The notes below the pieces were generated by a model. The model saw nothing but the letters and a program-made list of their open reading frames with translations. It had not been told where the DNA came from and did no database searches. From Polaribacter gangjinensis (GTDB lineage: Bacteria > Bacteroidota > Bacteroidia > Flavobacteriales > Flavobacteriaceae): a stretch of DNA of 64,000 nt. The translations under genes and the position numbers were made by a program. The DNA is taken from positions 1,381,501 through 1,445,500 of the forward strand of contig NZ_CP150662.1 in the NCBI RefSeq assembly GCF_038024125.1, written 5' to 3'. Each line of letters starts with the position of its first letter. Positions within the stretch are counted from its first letter, which is position 1. Positions 24,965-34,142 of this stretch are shown in pieces.

Positions 24965-26269
24965 ATGATTGATATTAAAACACAAACGAATTCAACTCCT
25001 TCCCCTTTGGGGAAGGTTGGGATGGGACTCTTAAAAATAGCAACAGCAGGCAGTGTAGATGATGGAAAAAGCACCTTAATTGGGCGACTTTTATACGATA
25101 CAAAATCATTAACTACTGATAAATTAAAAGCCATTGAAGAAAAAAGCAAGCAACGTGGTTTTGATTACCTCGATTTTTCTTTAGCAACTGATGGTTTGAT
25201 TGCAGAACGCGAACAAGGAATTACGATTGATGTAGCACATATTTATTTTTCTACACCCAATAAAAGCTTCATCATTGCAGACACTCCTGGTCATATAGAA
25301 TACACCAGAAATATGGTTACTGGAGCTTCAACTGCGCAAGCATCCATCATTTTAATTGATGCAAGAAATGGAGTTGTTGAACAAACATACCGTCATTTTT
25401 TTATCAATAATTTATTGAAAATTAAAGAGGTAATTGTTGCCGTAAACAAAATGGATTTGGTAAATTTTTCAGAAGAAAAGTTTCAAAACATCAAAAATGA
25501 AATTGAGTATTTGGCTACCAAAAGCGATTTTAAAAAAGAACAAATTACGTTCATTCCGATTTCTGCTTTGAAGGGAGATAATGTTGTTGAAAAATCAACC
25601 CAAATTCCTTGGTATCAAGGAGAAACTTTATTGCATCATCTAGAAAAAATTGATACAACATTAACTAGTGATCACGCAAAAGCACGTTTTCCTGTACAAA
25701 CTGTAATCAGACCAAAAACTACTGATTATCATGATTTTAGAGCCTACGCTGGCAAAATTTATGGAGGAGACTTTTCAGTTGGTGATGAAGTAATTGTGTT
25801 GCCTTCTTTAACAAAATCAACCATTAAAAACATTTACTTTTTTGATCAAGAATTTGACAAAGCAACTTCAGGAAGTTCCGTTTCAATCACTTTGACTGAT
25901 GATGTAAATATCAGTAGAGGTGATATGATTGTAAAAGTTGATGAAACTCCTACAATTTCTAAAGATTTAGAAGCAACAATTTGTTGGATGGATAAAGAGC
26001 CTTTAGAAGTTTCACAAAAATACTATCTAAAACATGGCGTGAATGATGTACAAGCAAAAATCACAAATTTGTCAACTATTTTACATACTGATTTTTCTGG
26101 ATTGGAGGAAAATCCATCAAAATTAACATTAAATCAAATTGGTGATGTGCAATTAAAAGTGAGTAAATCACTCTTTTTTGATAGTTATAAACAGCACAAA
26201 TACAATGGCGCTTTTATCCTTATCAATCCAAAAACAAACAATACTGTAGGGGTTGGTTTTATAAAATAG
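24965..26269 (+). CDS. cysN: Sulfate adenylyltransferase subunit 1 CysN
   Basis: 434 residues from ATG 24965, an EF-Tu-like GTPase: P-loop AGSVDDGKST (28-37), switch II DTPGH near 106, NKMD. No APS kinase domain is fused. The first 20 residues are unusual: TPSPLGKVGMG is encoded by an interspersed repeat (24998-25026). An in-frame ATG at 25022, itself inside the repeat and preceded by a G-rich SD-like stretch, would yield MGLLKIATAG, close to the normal CysN N-terminus. Either start is possible. Confidence 0.95.
   Translation: MIDIKTQTNSTPSPLGKVGMGLLKIATAGSVDDGKSTLIGRLLYDTKSLTTDKLKAIEEKSKQRGFDYLDFSLATDGLIAEREQGITIDVAHIYFSTPNKSFIIADTPGHIEYTRNMVTGASTAQASIILIDARNGVVEQTYRHFFINNLLKIKEVIVAVNKMDLVNFSEEKFQNIKNEIEYLATKSDFKKEQITFIPISALKGDNVVEKSTQIPWYQGETLLHHLEKIDTTLTSDHAKARFPVQTVIRPKTTDYHDFRAYAGKIYGGDFSVGDEVIVLPSLTKSTIKNIYFFDQEFDKATSGSSVSITLTDDVNISRGDMIVKVDETPTISKDLEATICWMDKEPLEVSQKYYLKHGVNDVQAKITNLSTILHTDFSGLEENPSKLTLNQIGDVQLKVSKSLFFDSYKQHKYNGAFILINPKTNNTVGVGFIK
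24998..25026 (+). repeat. Interspersed palindromic repeat inside the 5' end of cysN
   Basis: CCTTCCCCTTTGGGGAAGG (19 bases, 8-bp arms) followed by TTGGGATGGG. The same module, CCTTCCC..GGGAAGG plus TTAGGATGGG, occurs in the opposite orientation at 36821-36847. It is in frame with cysN, adding residues and an extra ATG. Confidence 0.85.
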
Positions 26270-26274
26270 AAAGT

Positions 26275-28371
26275 ATGAGAAGTTTTAGAACAGAAATTGA
26301 AAATCCGGTTGTAGAAAAAGATATTATTGAATTGGCAGATAAAATTGCACAATACAATAATCTACAAATTGATGAAGAAAAATTTAGAAGTTTGCGTTTG
26401 GCAAGAGGCGTTTATGGTCAGCGTCAACAAGGCGTTCAAATGATCCGCATCAAATTGCCTTATGGAAAAGTAAACAGCAAACAATTAAGACGAATTGCAG
26501 CAGTTTCTGATGAATATTCCACCGGAAAATTGCACATTACTACACGTCAAGATATTCAAATTCATTATGTTGATTTAAACAGAACCCCTGAATTGTGGGC
26601 TGAATTGGAAAAAGACGATGTTACGTTACGTGAAGCTTGTGGAAATACGGTTAGAAATATAACAGCTTCTGAAACTGCAGGAATTGATATTGACGAACCT
26701 TTTGATGTTTCTCCTTATGCAGATGCCGTTTTTAGATTCTTTTTAAGAAATCCTTTTTGTCAAGAAATGGGACGAAAATTCAAAGTTTCTTTTTCAGCTT
26801 CTGATGCAGATTCAGGACTTTCTTACATGCATGATTTGGGTTTTATTGCTAAAATTTCTAATGGAATTCATGGTTTTAAAGTAATGATTGCAGGAGGTTT
26901 AGGTTCACAACCACGTCATGCAGATGTGTTGTATGAGTTTTTACCATCCAACAAAATCATTCCAACTATGGAGGGAATTTTACGGGTTTTTGACAGATAT
27001 GGAGAGCGTAAAAGTCGTGGAAAAGCACGTTTAAAATTCTTAATCAATGATATTGGTTTGGAAGAATTCATCAAATTGGTTGATGCTGAACAAAATGCCA
27101 TCGAATTTAAAACCGTTGAAATTGATGCAGAAAATTATTCGTACTCAAAACCAGTAACTATTTCAACAATTCCTAACGCAACTATTACTGATGAAAAAGC
27201 CTTTGAAACTTGGAAATCAACCAACATCATTCCTCAAAAACAAGAGGGTTTTGTAGCAATTGGAGTAAAAGTTTTATTAGGAAATTTCACTACAGATGTT
27301 GCCAGAAAATTGGCTGATTTGGTTGAAAAATATGCAGCATCAGAAATCCGATTTTCATTGCGTCAAAACTTATTAATTCCCTTTGTAAAAAAAGATTTGA
27401 TTCCATTTTTTTATAACGAACTAAATGCGTTAGGTTTTGCAGAAGCTGGATACAATAAAGTTGTAGACATCACAGCTTGTCCTGGAACAGATACTTGTAA
27501 TTTGGGAATTGCAAGCAGCACAGGAATTGCAGAAAAGTTAGAAGATGTTATCAAAAATGACTATCCAAAGTTTTTAAATAATCAAGATTTGGTTATTAAA
27601 ATTAGTGGCTGTATGAATGCTTGTGGACAACACAATATGGCGCATATTGGTTTCCAAGGAATGTCTGTCAGAACTCCAGAAAAACTAGTTGCACCTGCTT
27701 TACAAGTCTTATTAGGTGGAGGAAATTTAGGAAATGGAAATGGCATTTTTGCTGATAAAGTTGTAAAAATCCCTAGTAAAAGAGGTCCTGAGGCATTGCG
27801 TAGAATATTAAATGATTTTGAACAAAATGCAAACGGAATTGATTTTACAACATATTATAAAGAAAAAGGGAAAAAATATTTTTATGATTTTTTAAACGAT
27901 TTGCAAGATGCATCCAATTTGTCTCCAGATGATTTTATTGACTGGGGAAATAACGAAACTTATGTGCAAGAAATTGGTATTGGAGAATGTGCAGGAGTTG
28001 TCATTGATTTGATAGAAACCTTGTTTTTAGAAAGTGAAGAAAAAATTGAAAAAGCAAAAGAATGTCATCAAAATAAGATTTTTCCAAGCGCAATTTATCA
28101 TTCATATTCAGCACTGGTAAATGCTGCAAAAGCATTGTTATTGGCAGAGGACATCAGTACAAATTCACATGCAAGCATCATTCAACAATTTGATGATTAC
28201 TTTATTAACTCTCAAAAAATAGAATTACAAACTAGTTTTTCAGCATTGATTTATCAAATTCAACAACACGAACCATCAGCTGAGTTTTCAGAAAAATATA
28301 CAAAAGATGCTCTTTATTTTCTAAAAAAAGTAAGAAGCTATAGAGCTGAATCACTTGCAGTTGCAAAATAA
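26275..28371 (+). CDS. Assimilatory sulfite reductase (ferredoxin type) with C-terminal HEPN-like domain
   Basis: 698 residues. The first 560 are a nitrite/sulfite reductase with two ferredoxin-like halves and the siroheme/4Fe-4S ligands CPGTDTC (Cys402, Cys408) and GCMNACGQH (Cys446, Cys450). Residues from about 565 to the end form a helical region containing IYHSYSALVNAAKALLL, resembling HEPN domains. There is no flavoprotein partner, but ferredoxin reductase and ferredoxin follow in the operon. Nitrite reductase is an alternative, but cys genes on both sides favour sulfite. Confidence 0.9.
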   Translation: MRSFRTEIENPVVEKDIIELADKIAQYNNLQIDEEKFRSLRLARGVYGQRQQGVQMIRIKLPYGKVNSKQLRRIAAVSDEYSTGKLHITTRQDIQIHYVDLNRTPELWAELEKDDVTLREACGNTVRNITASETAGIDIDEPFDVSPYADAVFRFFLRNPFCQEMGRKFKVSFSASDADSGLSYMHDLGFIAKISNGIHGFKVMIAGGLGSQPRHADVLYEFLPSNKIIPTMEGILRVFDRYGERKSRGKARLKFLINDIGLEEFIKLVDAEQNAIEFKTVEIDAENYSYSKPVTISTIPNATITDEKAFETWKSTNIIPQKQEGFVAIGVKVLLGNFTTDVARKLADLVEKYAASEIRFSLRQNLLIPFVKKDLIPFFYNELNALGFAEAGYNKVVDITACPGTDTCNLGIASSTGIAEKLEDVIKNDYPKFLNNQDLVIKISGCMNACGQHNMAHIGFQGMSVRTPEKLVAPALQVLLGGGNLGNGNGIFADKVVKIPSKRGPEALRRILNDFEQNANGIDFTTYYKEKGKKYFYDFLNDLQDASNLSPDDFIDWGNNETYVQEIGIGECAGVVIDLIETLFLESEEKIEKAKECHQNKIFPSAIYHSYSALVNAAKALLLAEDISTNSHASIIQQFDDYFINSQKIELQTSFSALIYQIQQHEPSAEFSEKYTKDALYFLKKVRSYRAESLAVAK

Positions 28372-28383
28372 TAATTAGAAAAA

Positions 28384-29154
28384 ATGATATTTAAAAATCC
28401 AAAATTAACGGTTGTTGGTGCAGGTCCAGGAGATGCAGAATTAATCACTTTGAAAGCCATCAGAGTTTTAAAAACTGCAGATGTTATTTTGTTTGATGCA
28501 CTCGTAAATGAAGAAATTTTGGAGTATGCAAATCCAACTGCTGAACTCATTTTTGTTGGAAAAAGAAAAGGTTGTTATGCCTATCAACAAGAACAAATCA
28601 ATGAATTGATTGTGGCTCGTGCGCAAAAATTTGGACATGTTGTTCGTTTAAAAGGTGGTGATCCTTTCATTTTTGGACGTGGTGCAGAAGAATTAGAATA
28701 CGCTGCAAAATTCGGATTAGAAACTGCTGTTGTTCCAGGAATTTCATCAGCTTTGGCTGTTCCTGCAACGCAACATATTCCTTTAACTAAACGTGGATTT
28801 TCTGAAAGTTTTTGGGTAATAACTGGAACTACAAAAACACACGAATTATCAGCAGATATTGCATTGGCAGCAAAATCAAATGCTACAATTGTGGTGTTGA
28901 TGGGCATGAGTAAATTGCCCCAAATTGTACAATTATTTCAAGCTCAAGGAAAAAATCAATTGCCTGTTGCCATCATTCAAAATGGAACAACTGCTGATGA
29001 AAAAATCGGAATTGGAACTGTGGACACAATTATTAAAGTTGTTGAAAATCAAGAGTTAAGTAATCCTGCAATCATCGTTTTAGGAGAAGTTGTGCGTCAT
29101 CGTGAATCAATTTTACACATTCAAGAGCAAGTAGCTGTTGCTTATAATTCATAA
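28384..29154 (+). CDS. cobA: Uroporphyrinogen-III C-methyltransferase (siroheme synthesis)
   Basis: 256 residues of the SUMT family: VGAGPGDAELITLKA at 11-25, LKGGDPFIFGRGAEE, and VPGISSALAVPA are the SAM- and substrate-binding blocks. It methylates uroporphyrinogen III twice to precorrin-2. It lies directly after the siroheme-requiring reductase, with the dehydrogenase/chelatase 5 bases downstream. Confidence 0.95.
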   Translation: MIFKNPKLTVVGAGPGDAELITLKAIRVLKTADVILFDALVNEEILEYANPTAELIFVGKRKGCYAYQQEQINELIVARAQKFGHVVRLKGGDPFIFGRGAEELEYAAKFGLETAVVPGISSALAVPATQHIPLTKRGFSESFWVITGTTKTHELSADIALAAKSNATIVVLMGMSKLPQIVQLFQAQGKNQLPVAIIQNGTTADEKIGIGTVDTIIKVVENQELSNPAIIVLGEVVRHRESILHIQEQVAVAYNS

Positions 29155-29159
29155 AAATT

Positions 29160-29735
29160 ATGGAACAAAACGAACTCTATCCTATTTTTTTAAAAGTACA
29201 TCAATTAGAAATTTTAATTGTTGGTGGTGGATTTGTGGCACTTGAAAAATGTTCTTTTTTATTGAAATCTAGTCCCAATTCAAAAGTTACGTTGGTTGCG
29301 CCATTTTTTAGAGAAGAAACTAAAGAATTGGCTGAAAAATTTCAACTACATATGATTCATGATTCGTATCAAAAATCATATCTAGAAAACAAACAAATGG
29401 TGATTGCAACTACCGATAATTTGGAGGTAAACATTCAAGTTTATCACGATTGCAAAGAGAAAAATATTCTAGTAAATGTTGCTGATAATCCACCTTACTG
29501 CGATTTTTTTATGGGCGGAATTGTCACAAAAGGAAATGTAAAAATTGCCATTTCAACCAATGGAAAATCGCCAACAACAGCCAAAAGATTACGTCAATTT
29601 TTCGAGGATGTAATTCCTGATAATATTGATGATTTGGTAAAAAATTTGAATAAATATAGAAAAACAATCAAAGGAAATTTTGAGGAGAAAGTGGAAAAAT
29701 TGAATGAATTCACAAAGAGTTTAGTAGAAAAATAA
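29160..29735 (+). CDS. Precorrin-2 dehydrogenase / sirohydrochlorin ferrochelatase
   Basis: 191 residues corresponding to the N-terminal half of CysG (Met8p/SirC type): the NAD site VGGGFVALEK near 20-29, then ATTDNLEVN, NVADNPPYCDFFMG, and AISTNGKSPTTAKRLR. It oxidises precorrin-2 and probably inserts iron. Together with the preceding methyltransferase it gives siroheme in two separate proteins rather than one fused CysG. Confidence 0.92.
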   Translation: MEQNELYPIFLKVHQLEILIVGGGFVALEKCSFLLKSSPNSKVTLVAPFFREETKELAEKFQLHMIHDSYQKSYLENKQMVIATTDNLEVNIQVYHDCKEKNILVNVADNPPYCDFFMGGIVTKGNVKIAISTNGKSPTTAKRLRQFFEDVIPDNIDDLVKNLNKYRKTIKGNFEEKVEKLNEFTKSLVEK

Positions 29736-29793
29736 AATAATTTTTAGCTTTCTGCAATTATCAAAAAGCTTATAGTATAAAGCATTAAAAAAA

Positions 29794-30849
29794 ATGATTA
29801 CAACAGATATTTTAATAATAGGTGCAGGTCCAACAGGATTATTTACAGTTTTTGAAGCAGGTTTACTCAAATTACGCTGTCATTTAATTGATGCGTTACC
29901 ACAACCTGGAGGACAATGTTCTGAGATTTATCCCAAAAAACCTATTTATGATATTCCTGCATATCCTGAAATTTTAGCAGGTGATTTGACTGATAAATTG
30001 CTAGAACAAATCAAGCAATTTAAACCTGGGTTTACTTTGGGTGAACGTGCTGAAACCATAGAAAAACAAGCAGATGAAACCTTTATTGTAACAACCAATA
30101 AAGGCACTAAACATCACGCAAAAGTTGTTGCTATTGCTGGTGGTTTAGGGAGTTTTGAACCTAGAAAACCACTAATTGATAACATTGCCGATTTTGAAGA
30201 CAAAGGTGTAGAATACATCATTAGAGACCCAGAATTGTATCGCAATAAAAAAGTGGTTATTTCTGGAGGTGGAGATTCTGCTTTAGATTGGTCAATATTT
30301 TTAACAAATGTTGCTTCCGAAGTTACATTAATCCATAGAAGAAATGAATTTAGAGGTGCTTTAGATTCTGTTGAAAAAGTACAAGAATTAAAAAATTTAG
30401 GTAAAATTACATTGATAACTCCAGCTGAAGTAAAAGCACTTTTGGGCAAAGAAAAATTAACAGGAGTCGTCGTAGAAAAAGAAGGTTTTGATGATTTCAT
30501 TATTGATGCTGATCATTTTATTCCGCTTTTTGGATTGTCACCAAAATTAGGTCCGATTGCGAATTGGGGTTTAGAAATCGAAAAAAATGCGATTAAAGTG
30601 AACAATGCTTTAGATTATCAAACCAACATTCCTGGAATTTATGCTATTGGTGATGTAAATACCTATACAGGGAAATTAAAATTGATTTTATGCGGATTTC
30701 ACGAAGCAACATTAATGTGTCAAAGCGCCTATCAACGCATTTTTCCAGATAAAAAATACGTAATGAAATACACCACAGTTGGTGGAGTTGAAGGTTTTGA
30801 TGGTACAAGAAAAGAAGCTCCAAAAGCGGTAATTAAATCTATAGATTGA
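29794..30849 (+). CDS. Ferredoxin/flavodoxin-NADP+ reductase, thioredoxin-reductase-like
   Basis: 351 residues. FAD motif GAGPTGLFTVFEAG at 10-23, GGQCSEIYP without the CxxC of thioredoxin reductase, NADPH motif GGGDSALDW near 157, and the C-terminal IYAIGDVNTY. These define the TrxR-like FNR family. It should pass NADPH electrons to the ferredoxin encoded next and so to sulfite reductase. A 58-base gap from the siroheme gene shows no clear terminator. Confidence 0.93.
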   Translation: MITTDILIIGAGPTGLFTVFEAGLLKLRCHLIDALPQPGGQCSEIYPKKPIYDIPAYPEILAGDLTDKLLEQIKQFKPGFTLGERAETIEKQADETFIVTTNKGTKHHAKVVAIAGGLGSFEPRKPLIDNIADFEDKGVEYIIRDPELYRNKKVVISGGGDSALDWSIFLTNVASEVTLIHRRNEFRGALDSVEKVQELKNLGKITLITPAEVKALLGKEKLTGVVVEKEGFDDFIIDADHFIPLFGLSPKLGPIANWGLEIEKNAIKVNNALDYQTNIPGIYAIGDVNTYTGKLKLILCGFHEATLMCQSAYQRIFPDKKYVMKYTTVGGVEGFDGTRKEAPKAVIKSID

Positions 30850-30871
30850 TAAAATTCTTGTTAGGTTTCAG

Positions 30872-30879
30872 TAACTTTG
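30872..30879 (+). promoter_or_regulatory. Possible internal promoter before ferredoxin
   Basis: TAACTTTG matches TAnnTTTG, 22 bases before the ferredoxin ATG. It may allow fdx-cysE-cysM to be made apart from the upstream operon. Confidence 0.45.
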
Positions 30880-30901
30880 CGACAAATTAGAATAAACAAA
30901 C

Positions 30902-31231
30902 ATGCAAGACATCCAACTGAAAATTACGGATAGAAATGGAATAACTCACGAAGTTGTTGCACCTACAGATATGGCTATGAATTTGATGGAAGTGGTTCGT
31001 TCATACGAACTTGCTGAAGAAGGAACTATTGGTATTTGTGGAGGAATGGCAATGTGCGCCTCTTGCCAATGTTACGTAAATTCTAATCACGAATTACCAG
31101 AAATGTCTGATGATGAAGATGCAATGTTGGCAGAAGCTTTTCATGTAAAAGAAAATAGCAGATTAGGATGTCAAATTCAAATGACTCCAAATTTGGATGG
31201 TTTAGAAGTAACGTTAGCACCTGAATCATAA
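30902..31231 (+). CDS. 2Fe-2S ferredoxin (adrenodoxin type)
   Basis: 109 residues with cluster ligands Cys46, Cys52, Cys55 and Cys90 in CGGMAMCASC and LGCQI, the C-x5-C-x2-C spacing of adrenodoxin/Isc-type ferredoxins. An extra Cys57 is present. It is placed between a ferredoxin reductase and cysteine genes in the sulfate operon, so it is the likely direct electron donor to sulfite reductase. Confidence 0.93.
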   Translation: MQDIQLKITDRNGITHEVVAPTDMAMNLMEVVRSYELAEEGTIGICGGMAMCASCQCYVNSNHELPEMSDDEDAMLAEAFHVKENSRLGCQIQMTPNLDGLEVTLAPES

Positions 31232-31237
31232 GAAAAT

Positions 31238-31999
31238 ATGAAAGAAACTATTGAACTTTCGACAGTAAAAAACTACAGTATGTGCTTAAGAGATGCTGTT
31301 GAAAATTTTACAAAAGAACTCATAAATGGTGTTTTTGATGAACAATATCAAGAAATTCATGGAAAAAAAACTGAAGAAAAATTTCTGAAAATTTTAGAAA
31401 GACTTCGTATTAAAGAAGGTGACACTTTATGGACATCTTATAAAAATTCATTTCCATTGATTCGTCAAAAATTAGATTTAGATGCAGAAGCTGCTTATAA
31501 AAATGATCCTGCAGCAAAAAGTTTAGAAGAAATTTATTTAGCTTATCCTGGCTTTTATGCCATTGCAGTATATCGTTTAAGCCATCAATTATTGCAAATG
31601 AATGTACCAGTTTTACCAAGAATGATGAGCGAATTTGCTCACAGATATACTGGAACAGATATTCATCCTGGAGCAATTATTGGAGATTCTTTTTTCATTG
31701 ATCATGCAACTGGAATTGTCATTGGTGAAACCACCATCATCAAAAATAATGTGCAAATTTTTCAAGGTGTAACTTTAGGAGGTTTGCAAGTGAAAAAAAG
31801 TTTGGCATCCACAAAAAGGCATCCAACAATCGAAAATAATGTTATCATTTATGCAAATGCTACTATTTTAGGAGGAAATGTTGTGATTGGTGAAAATTCA
31901 GTGATTGGCGCAAACGTTTGTATCAGAGAATCTATCGAAAAAAATTCGGTAGTAACTGTACAATACGAAAATAAAATATTTAAAAAAGAAGGATTATGA
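31238..31999 (+). CDS. cysE: Serine O-acetyltransferase CysE
   Basis: 253 residues: a helical N-terminal domain and a C-terminal left-handed beta-helix with hexapeptide repeats from about 135 ([25 protein letters not shown]), the EpsC/CysE signature. It makes O-acetylserine from serine and acetyl-CoA. Its last 4 bases overlap the start of the cysteine synthase gene, so the two products are coupled. Confidence 0.94.
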   Translation: MKETIELSTVKNYSMCLRDAVENFTKELINGVFDEQYQEIHGKKTEEKFLKILERLRIKEGDTLWTSYKNSFPLIRQKLDLDAEAAYKNDPAAKSLEEIYLAYPGFYAIAVYRLSHQLLQMNVPVLPRMMSEFAHRYTGTDIHPGAIIGDSFFIDHATGIVIGETTIIKNNVQIFQGVTLGGLQVKKSLASTKRHPTIENNVIIYANATILGGNVVIGENSVIGANVCIRESIEKNSVVTVQYENKIFKKEGL

Positions 32000-32889
32000 A
32001 GACAAAAAACATCATTGATTTTGTAGGAAATACCCCTTTAGTAGAGGTTCAAAATATTTTTAAAAAAGACGGAGTTACTTTGTTGTTGAAACTAGAAGGA
32101 AACAATCCTGGAGGAAGTGTAAAAGATAGGGCAGCTTTCAACATGATAAATGAAGCAATCAATAAAAAAAACATCAAAAAAGGCGACACTTTAGTAGAAG
32201 CAACTAGCGGAAATACGGGAATTGCTTTGGCATTAATGGCAAAAGTCTTAGGCGTAAATATGGTGTTGGTAATGCCTGAAAATTCAACCATTGAAAGGGT
32301 TCAAACCATGCGTGCTTATGGTGCAAAAGTAATTTTAACTCCTGCTGAATTAGGCATTGAAGGCTCAAGAGATTACGCACTAAAATTAAAATATAAAAAA
32401 GGATATTACAGATTAAATCAGTTTGATAATCCTGACAATTCCAAAGCGCATTACAAAACTACAGGACCCGAAATTTGGAGAGATACTGAAGGTGAAGTAA
32501 CTCATTTTGTGTCATCTATGGGAACAACAGGAACCATTATGGGCGTTTCTGATTATCTAAAAGAAAAAAATAAAAACATCACCATTGTAGGTGTTCAGCC
32601 TGATAGTGATTCTAAAATTCCTGGAATTAGAAAATGGGAAGGAGATTATATTCCTGCTATTTTTAATCGAAAAAAGGTTGATGAAGTGTACGAAGTTACA
32701 GAAGCTGAGGCAAAAGCAATGACACAAAGATTGGCTGAAGAAGAGGGAATTTTCGCAGGAATGAGTAGTGGTGGTAACATTGCTTGTGCTATTCAAGTTG
32801 CTGAAAAATTAGAAAAGGGAGTAGTTGTTGCCATTGTTTGCGACAGAGGTGATCGTTATTTATCTTCGGATTTGTTTGATAAAAACTAA
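31996..32889 (+). CDS. cysM: Cysteine synthase CysM
   Basis: 297 residues, fold-type II PLP enzyme. GNTPLVEV at the N-terminus, PLP lysine Lys43 in [20 protein letters not shown], and the phosphate-binding [10 protein letters not shown]. The length and VKDRAA pattern fit CysM (O-acetylserine sulfhydrylase B). It closes the sulfate-to-cysteine route of the operon. Confidence 0.94.
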   Translation: MKTKNIIDFVGNTPLVEVQNIFKKDGVTLLLKLEGNNPGGSVKDRAAFNMINEAINKKNIKKGDTLVEATSGNTGIALALMAKVLGVNMVLVMPENSTIERVQTMRAYGAKVILTPAELGIEGSRDYALKLKYKKGYYRLNQFDNPDNSKAHYKTTGPEIWRDTEGEVTHFVSSMGTTGTIMGVSDYLKEKNKNITIVGVQPDSDSKIPGIRKWEGDYIPAIFNRKKVDEVYEVTEAEAKAMTQRLAEEEGIFAGMSSGGNIACAIQVAEKLEKGVVVAIVCDRGDRYLSSDLFDKN

Positions 32890-32963
32890 TTTTTAAATCC
32901 AATACAGGCTGCAAATAAAAAAATATTACGTTTCTTTGCAGCGAGTTCTTACACTTACAAAAC

Positions 32964-33088
32964 GTTATCACGAAAGGCAGAGGGATTAGACCCGTTGAAA
33001 CCTTAGCAACCTCCTTTTTTAAAAAGAAAAGGTGCTACATTCTACAAGTTATGGCTATTTTTAAATTGGCATTTTCTTGACAGATAAC
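32964..33088 (+). promoter_or_regulatory. SAM-I (S-box) riboswitch upstream of metH
   Basis: P1 is GUUAUC (32964-32969) with GAUAAC (33083-33088). The core ACGAAAGGCAGAGGGA, GACCC, TTGAAACCTTAGCAACCT and GGTGCTACATTCTAC follows the S-box consensus. The 3' side before P1 is longer than in the metY copy by about 30 bases. The metH start is 49 bases downstream, with no obvious U-tract terminator between. Confidence 0.95.
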
Positions 33089-33137
33089 AGCGAAATCTCA
33101 CACTTTCCTGATGACAAATTGATTAAAAACATCAAAA

Positions 33138-34142
33138 ATGTCAAACATATACAAAGCTTTACAAGAGCGAATTTTAGTTTTAGATGGAGCTATGGGAACC
33201 ATGCTTCAACAATATAAATTTACTGAAGCCGACTTTAGGGGCGAACGCTTTAAAAATTATCCAACTTCATTGCAAGGCAACAATGATTTGCTTTCCATTA
33301 CCCAACCACAAGCAATCAAAGAAGTTCATGCTAAATATTTTGAAGCTGGTGCTGATATTGTAGAAACCAATACTTTTTCAGGAACAACAATTGCTATGGC
33401 AGATTATCAAATGGAAGATTTGGTTTATGAACTAAACTTTCAATCTGCAAAAATTGCACGAGAAGTTGCTGATGAATTTACAGCAAAAGAACCTCAAAAA
33501 CCTCGTTTTGTTGCAGGTTCTATTGGTCCTACTAACAAAACAGCAAGCATGTCTCCTGATGTAAATGATCCAGGATTTAGAGCCGTAACTTTCAACGATT
33601 TGCGAATTGCTTACAAACAACAAGTGGAAGCTTTACTTGATGGCGGAGTTGATTTATTATTAGTAGAAACCGTTTTTGACACCTTAAATGCCAAAGCAGC
33701 TTTATTTGCGATTGAAGAAGTTAAAGAAGAACGAAAAATTAATGTCCCAATCATGTTGAGTGGCACTATTACAGATGCTTCAGGAAGAACACTTTCTGGG
33801 CAAACTGCAGAAGCTTTTTTGATTTCTGTTTCTCATATTCCGCTTTTATCTGTTGGATTTAATTGTGCATTAGGAGCAAATTTATTACAACCTCACTTAG
33901 AAGCAATTTCAAACAAAACGGATTTTGCAATTTCTGCACATCCAAATGCTGGTTTGCCAAATGCGTTTGGAGAATATGATGAAACTCCTGAAGAAATGGG
34001 CGAACAAATTGAAGAATATCTCAAAAAAAATCTCATCAATATTATTGGTGGTTGTTGTGGTACAACTCCTGAACATATCAGAGTTATTGCAAATATTGCA
34101 CAAAAATACAAGCCTCGTAAAGTTTTAGAACTGATAGATTAA
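33138..34142 (+). CDS. metH: Methionine synthase, homocysteine-binding module (split MetH part 1)
   Basis: 334 residues: the homocysteine S-methyltransferase barrel. [10 protein letters not shown] opens the domain and zinc ligands Cys243 (GFNCALG), Cys306 and Cys307 ([10 protein letters not shown]) are present. It matches the N-terminal third of cobalamin-dependent MetH. The stop overlaps the start of part 2 by one base (TAATG). Separate modules are common in Bacteroidota, so this is not treated as a frameshift. Confidence 0.94.
   Translation: MSNIYKALQERILVLDGAMGTMLQQYKFTEADFRGERFKNYPTSLQGNNDLLSITQPQAIKEVHAKYFEAGADIVETNTFSGTTIAMADYQMEDLVYELNFQSAKIAREVADEFTAKEPQKPRFVAGSIGPTNKTASMSPDVNDPGFRAVTFNDLRIAYKQQVEALLDGGVDLLLVETVFDTLNAKAALFAIEEVKEERKINVPIMLSGTITDASGRTLSGQTAEAFLISVSHIPLLSVGFNCALGANLLQPHLEAISNKTDFAISAHPNAGLPNAFGEYDETPEEMGEQIEEYLKKNLINIIGGCCGTTPEHIRVIANIAQKYKPRKVLELID

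Noticed and set aside
29736..29793. Separate regulatory element before the ferredoxin reductase gene
   Set aside because: The 58 bases are AT-rich with a short AAGCTTATAGTATAAAGC-like near-palindrome but no promoter box or repeat I can support.
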